DNA of 38,865 bases from Candidatus Avibacteroides avistercoris (GTDB taxonomy: Bacteria; Bacteroidota; Bacteroidia; Bacteroidales; Bacteroidaceae), in assembly GCA_020012075.1 (NCBI GenBank), contig DWUP01000097.1:1-38865 (forward strand), read 5' to 3'. The notes under the pieces were generated by a model, which saw only the letters and a list, made by a program, of their open reading frames with translations, was not told where the DNA came from and did no database searches. The position numbers were made by a program, and so were the translations under genes. Below, one piece after another: positions 38,766 to 38,865 of the stretch. The number at the start of each line of letters is the position of its first letter. Position 1 is the first letter of the stretch.

Positions 38766-38865
38766 CTGGAAGAAATACAGAGCATACACGACACCGAGCT
38801 GGGCGACATAGCCATCAAGACACATTGGAATGCACGCAAAGCCACCGCGAGAATCACCGGCGGGC
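38766..38865 (+). CDS. N-terminus of a probable YgjP-like (M48-type) metallopeptidase, cut by the edge
   Basis: The frame reads LEEIQSIHDTELGDIAIK and continues WNARKATARITGG to the edge. The pattern ELG-x-I-x-(I/V)-x-x-x-x-x-A-(R/K) is how YgjP/DUF45-type zinc metallopeptidases of Bacteroidales begin. No ATG, GTG or TTG lies in frame after the predicted transcription start; candidates are CTG 38766 or ATA 38775 (after GGAAGAA), and a TTG at 38742 overlaps the -7 element. The start is therefore unresolved and the family call rests on about 33 residues. Confidence 0.45.
   Translation, partial: MEEIQSIHDTELGDIAIKTHWNARKATARITGG

Overview
The window looks like chromosomal DNA from a Bacteroidales bacterium of moderately high GC, most like the gut family Muribaculaceae (family placement is inference). 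The reasons are: promoters of the Bacteroidetes type (TAnnTTTG at -7, with TTG or TTTG about 20 bases upstream) in front of many genes; a SurA/OstA-like/MutL cluster; a GH130 mannosyl-GlcNAc phosphorylase beside an MFS permease; a CarboxypepD_reg-like TonB-dependent receptor; and short LxxC lipoproteins. I see no rRNA, tRNA, phage, insertion sequence or CRISPR array.

Layout. 1-4721, minus strand: start of an unknown gene cut by the edge, a lipoprotein, then yidC and pyrG (transcribed pyrG to yidC). 5198-7587, plus: MFS permease and GH130 phosphorylase, a two-gene unit closed by a clear terminator. 7676-10744: MATE exporter, then class I fumarase. 11036-20600: envelope biogenesis block (PorT-like barrel, a two-domain PPIase, a SurA-N-like lipoprotein, SurA, an OstA-like LPS transport protein), followed by mutL and an NlpC/P60 peptidase. 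20801-30469: secreted GH84 hexosaminidase, then an AddAB-like helicase/nuclease pair. 30891-36142: TonB-dependent receptor, ThrE-type exporter, lipoprotein, HEAT-repeat DNA alkylation repair-like protein. 36225-37983: fur and purA with one base between them. 37984-38865: a long non-coding stretch with a candidate small RNA, then the start of a YgjP-like metallopeptidase cut by the edge.

How the genes fit together. Much of the content serves the outer envelope: YidC inserts inner-membrane proteins, SurA and its two paralogues chaperone outer-membrane proteins, the OstA-like protein belongs to LPS transport, and the PorT-like and TonB receptor proteins are likely clients. The GH130/MFS pair and GH84 point to use of host N-glycan or mucin sugars.

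The most unusual signal lies in the intergenic spaces. At least five, probably seven, gaps hold short arrays with a 21 or 22 base period, about two turns of the DNA helix. Two of them (1062-1150 and 30627-30720) are clearly copies of one another although 29.5 kb apart. Others contain perfect palindromes of 30 and 34 bases. They lack CRISPR spacers, occur between divergent as well as tandem genes, and look like one dispersed family of intergenic elements. A second notable item is a promoter-plus-terminator pair at 38523-38678 that defines a possible small RNA of about 118 nt in an AT-rich island.
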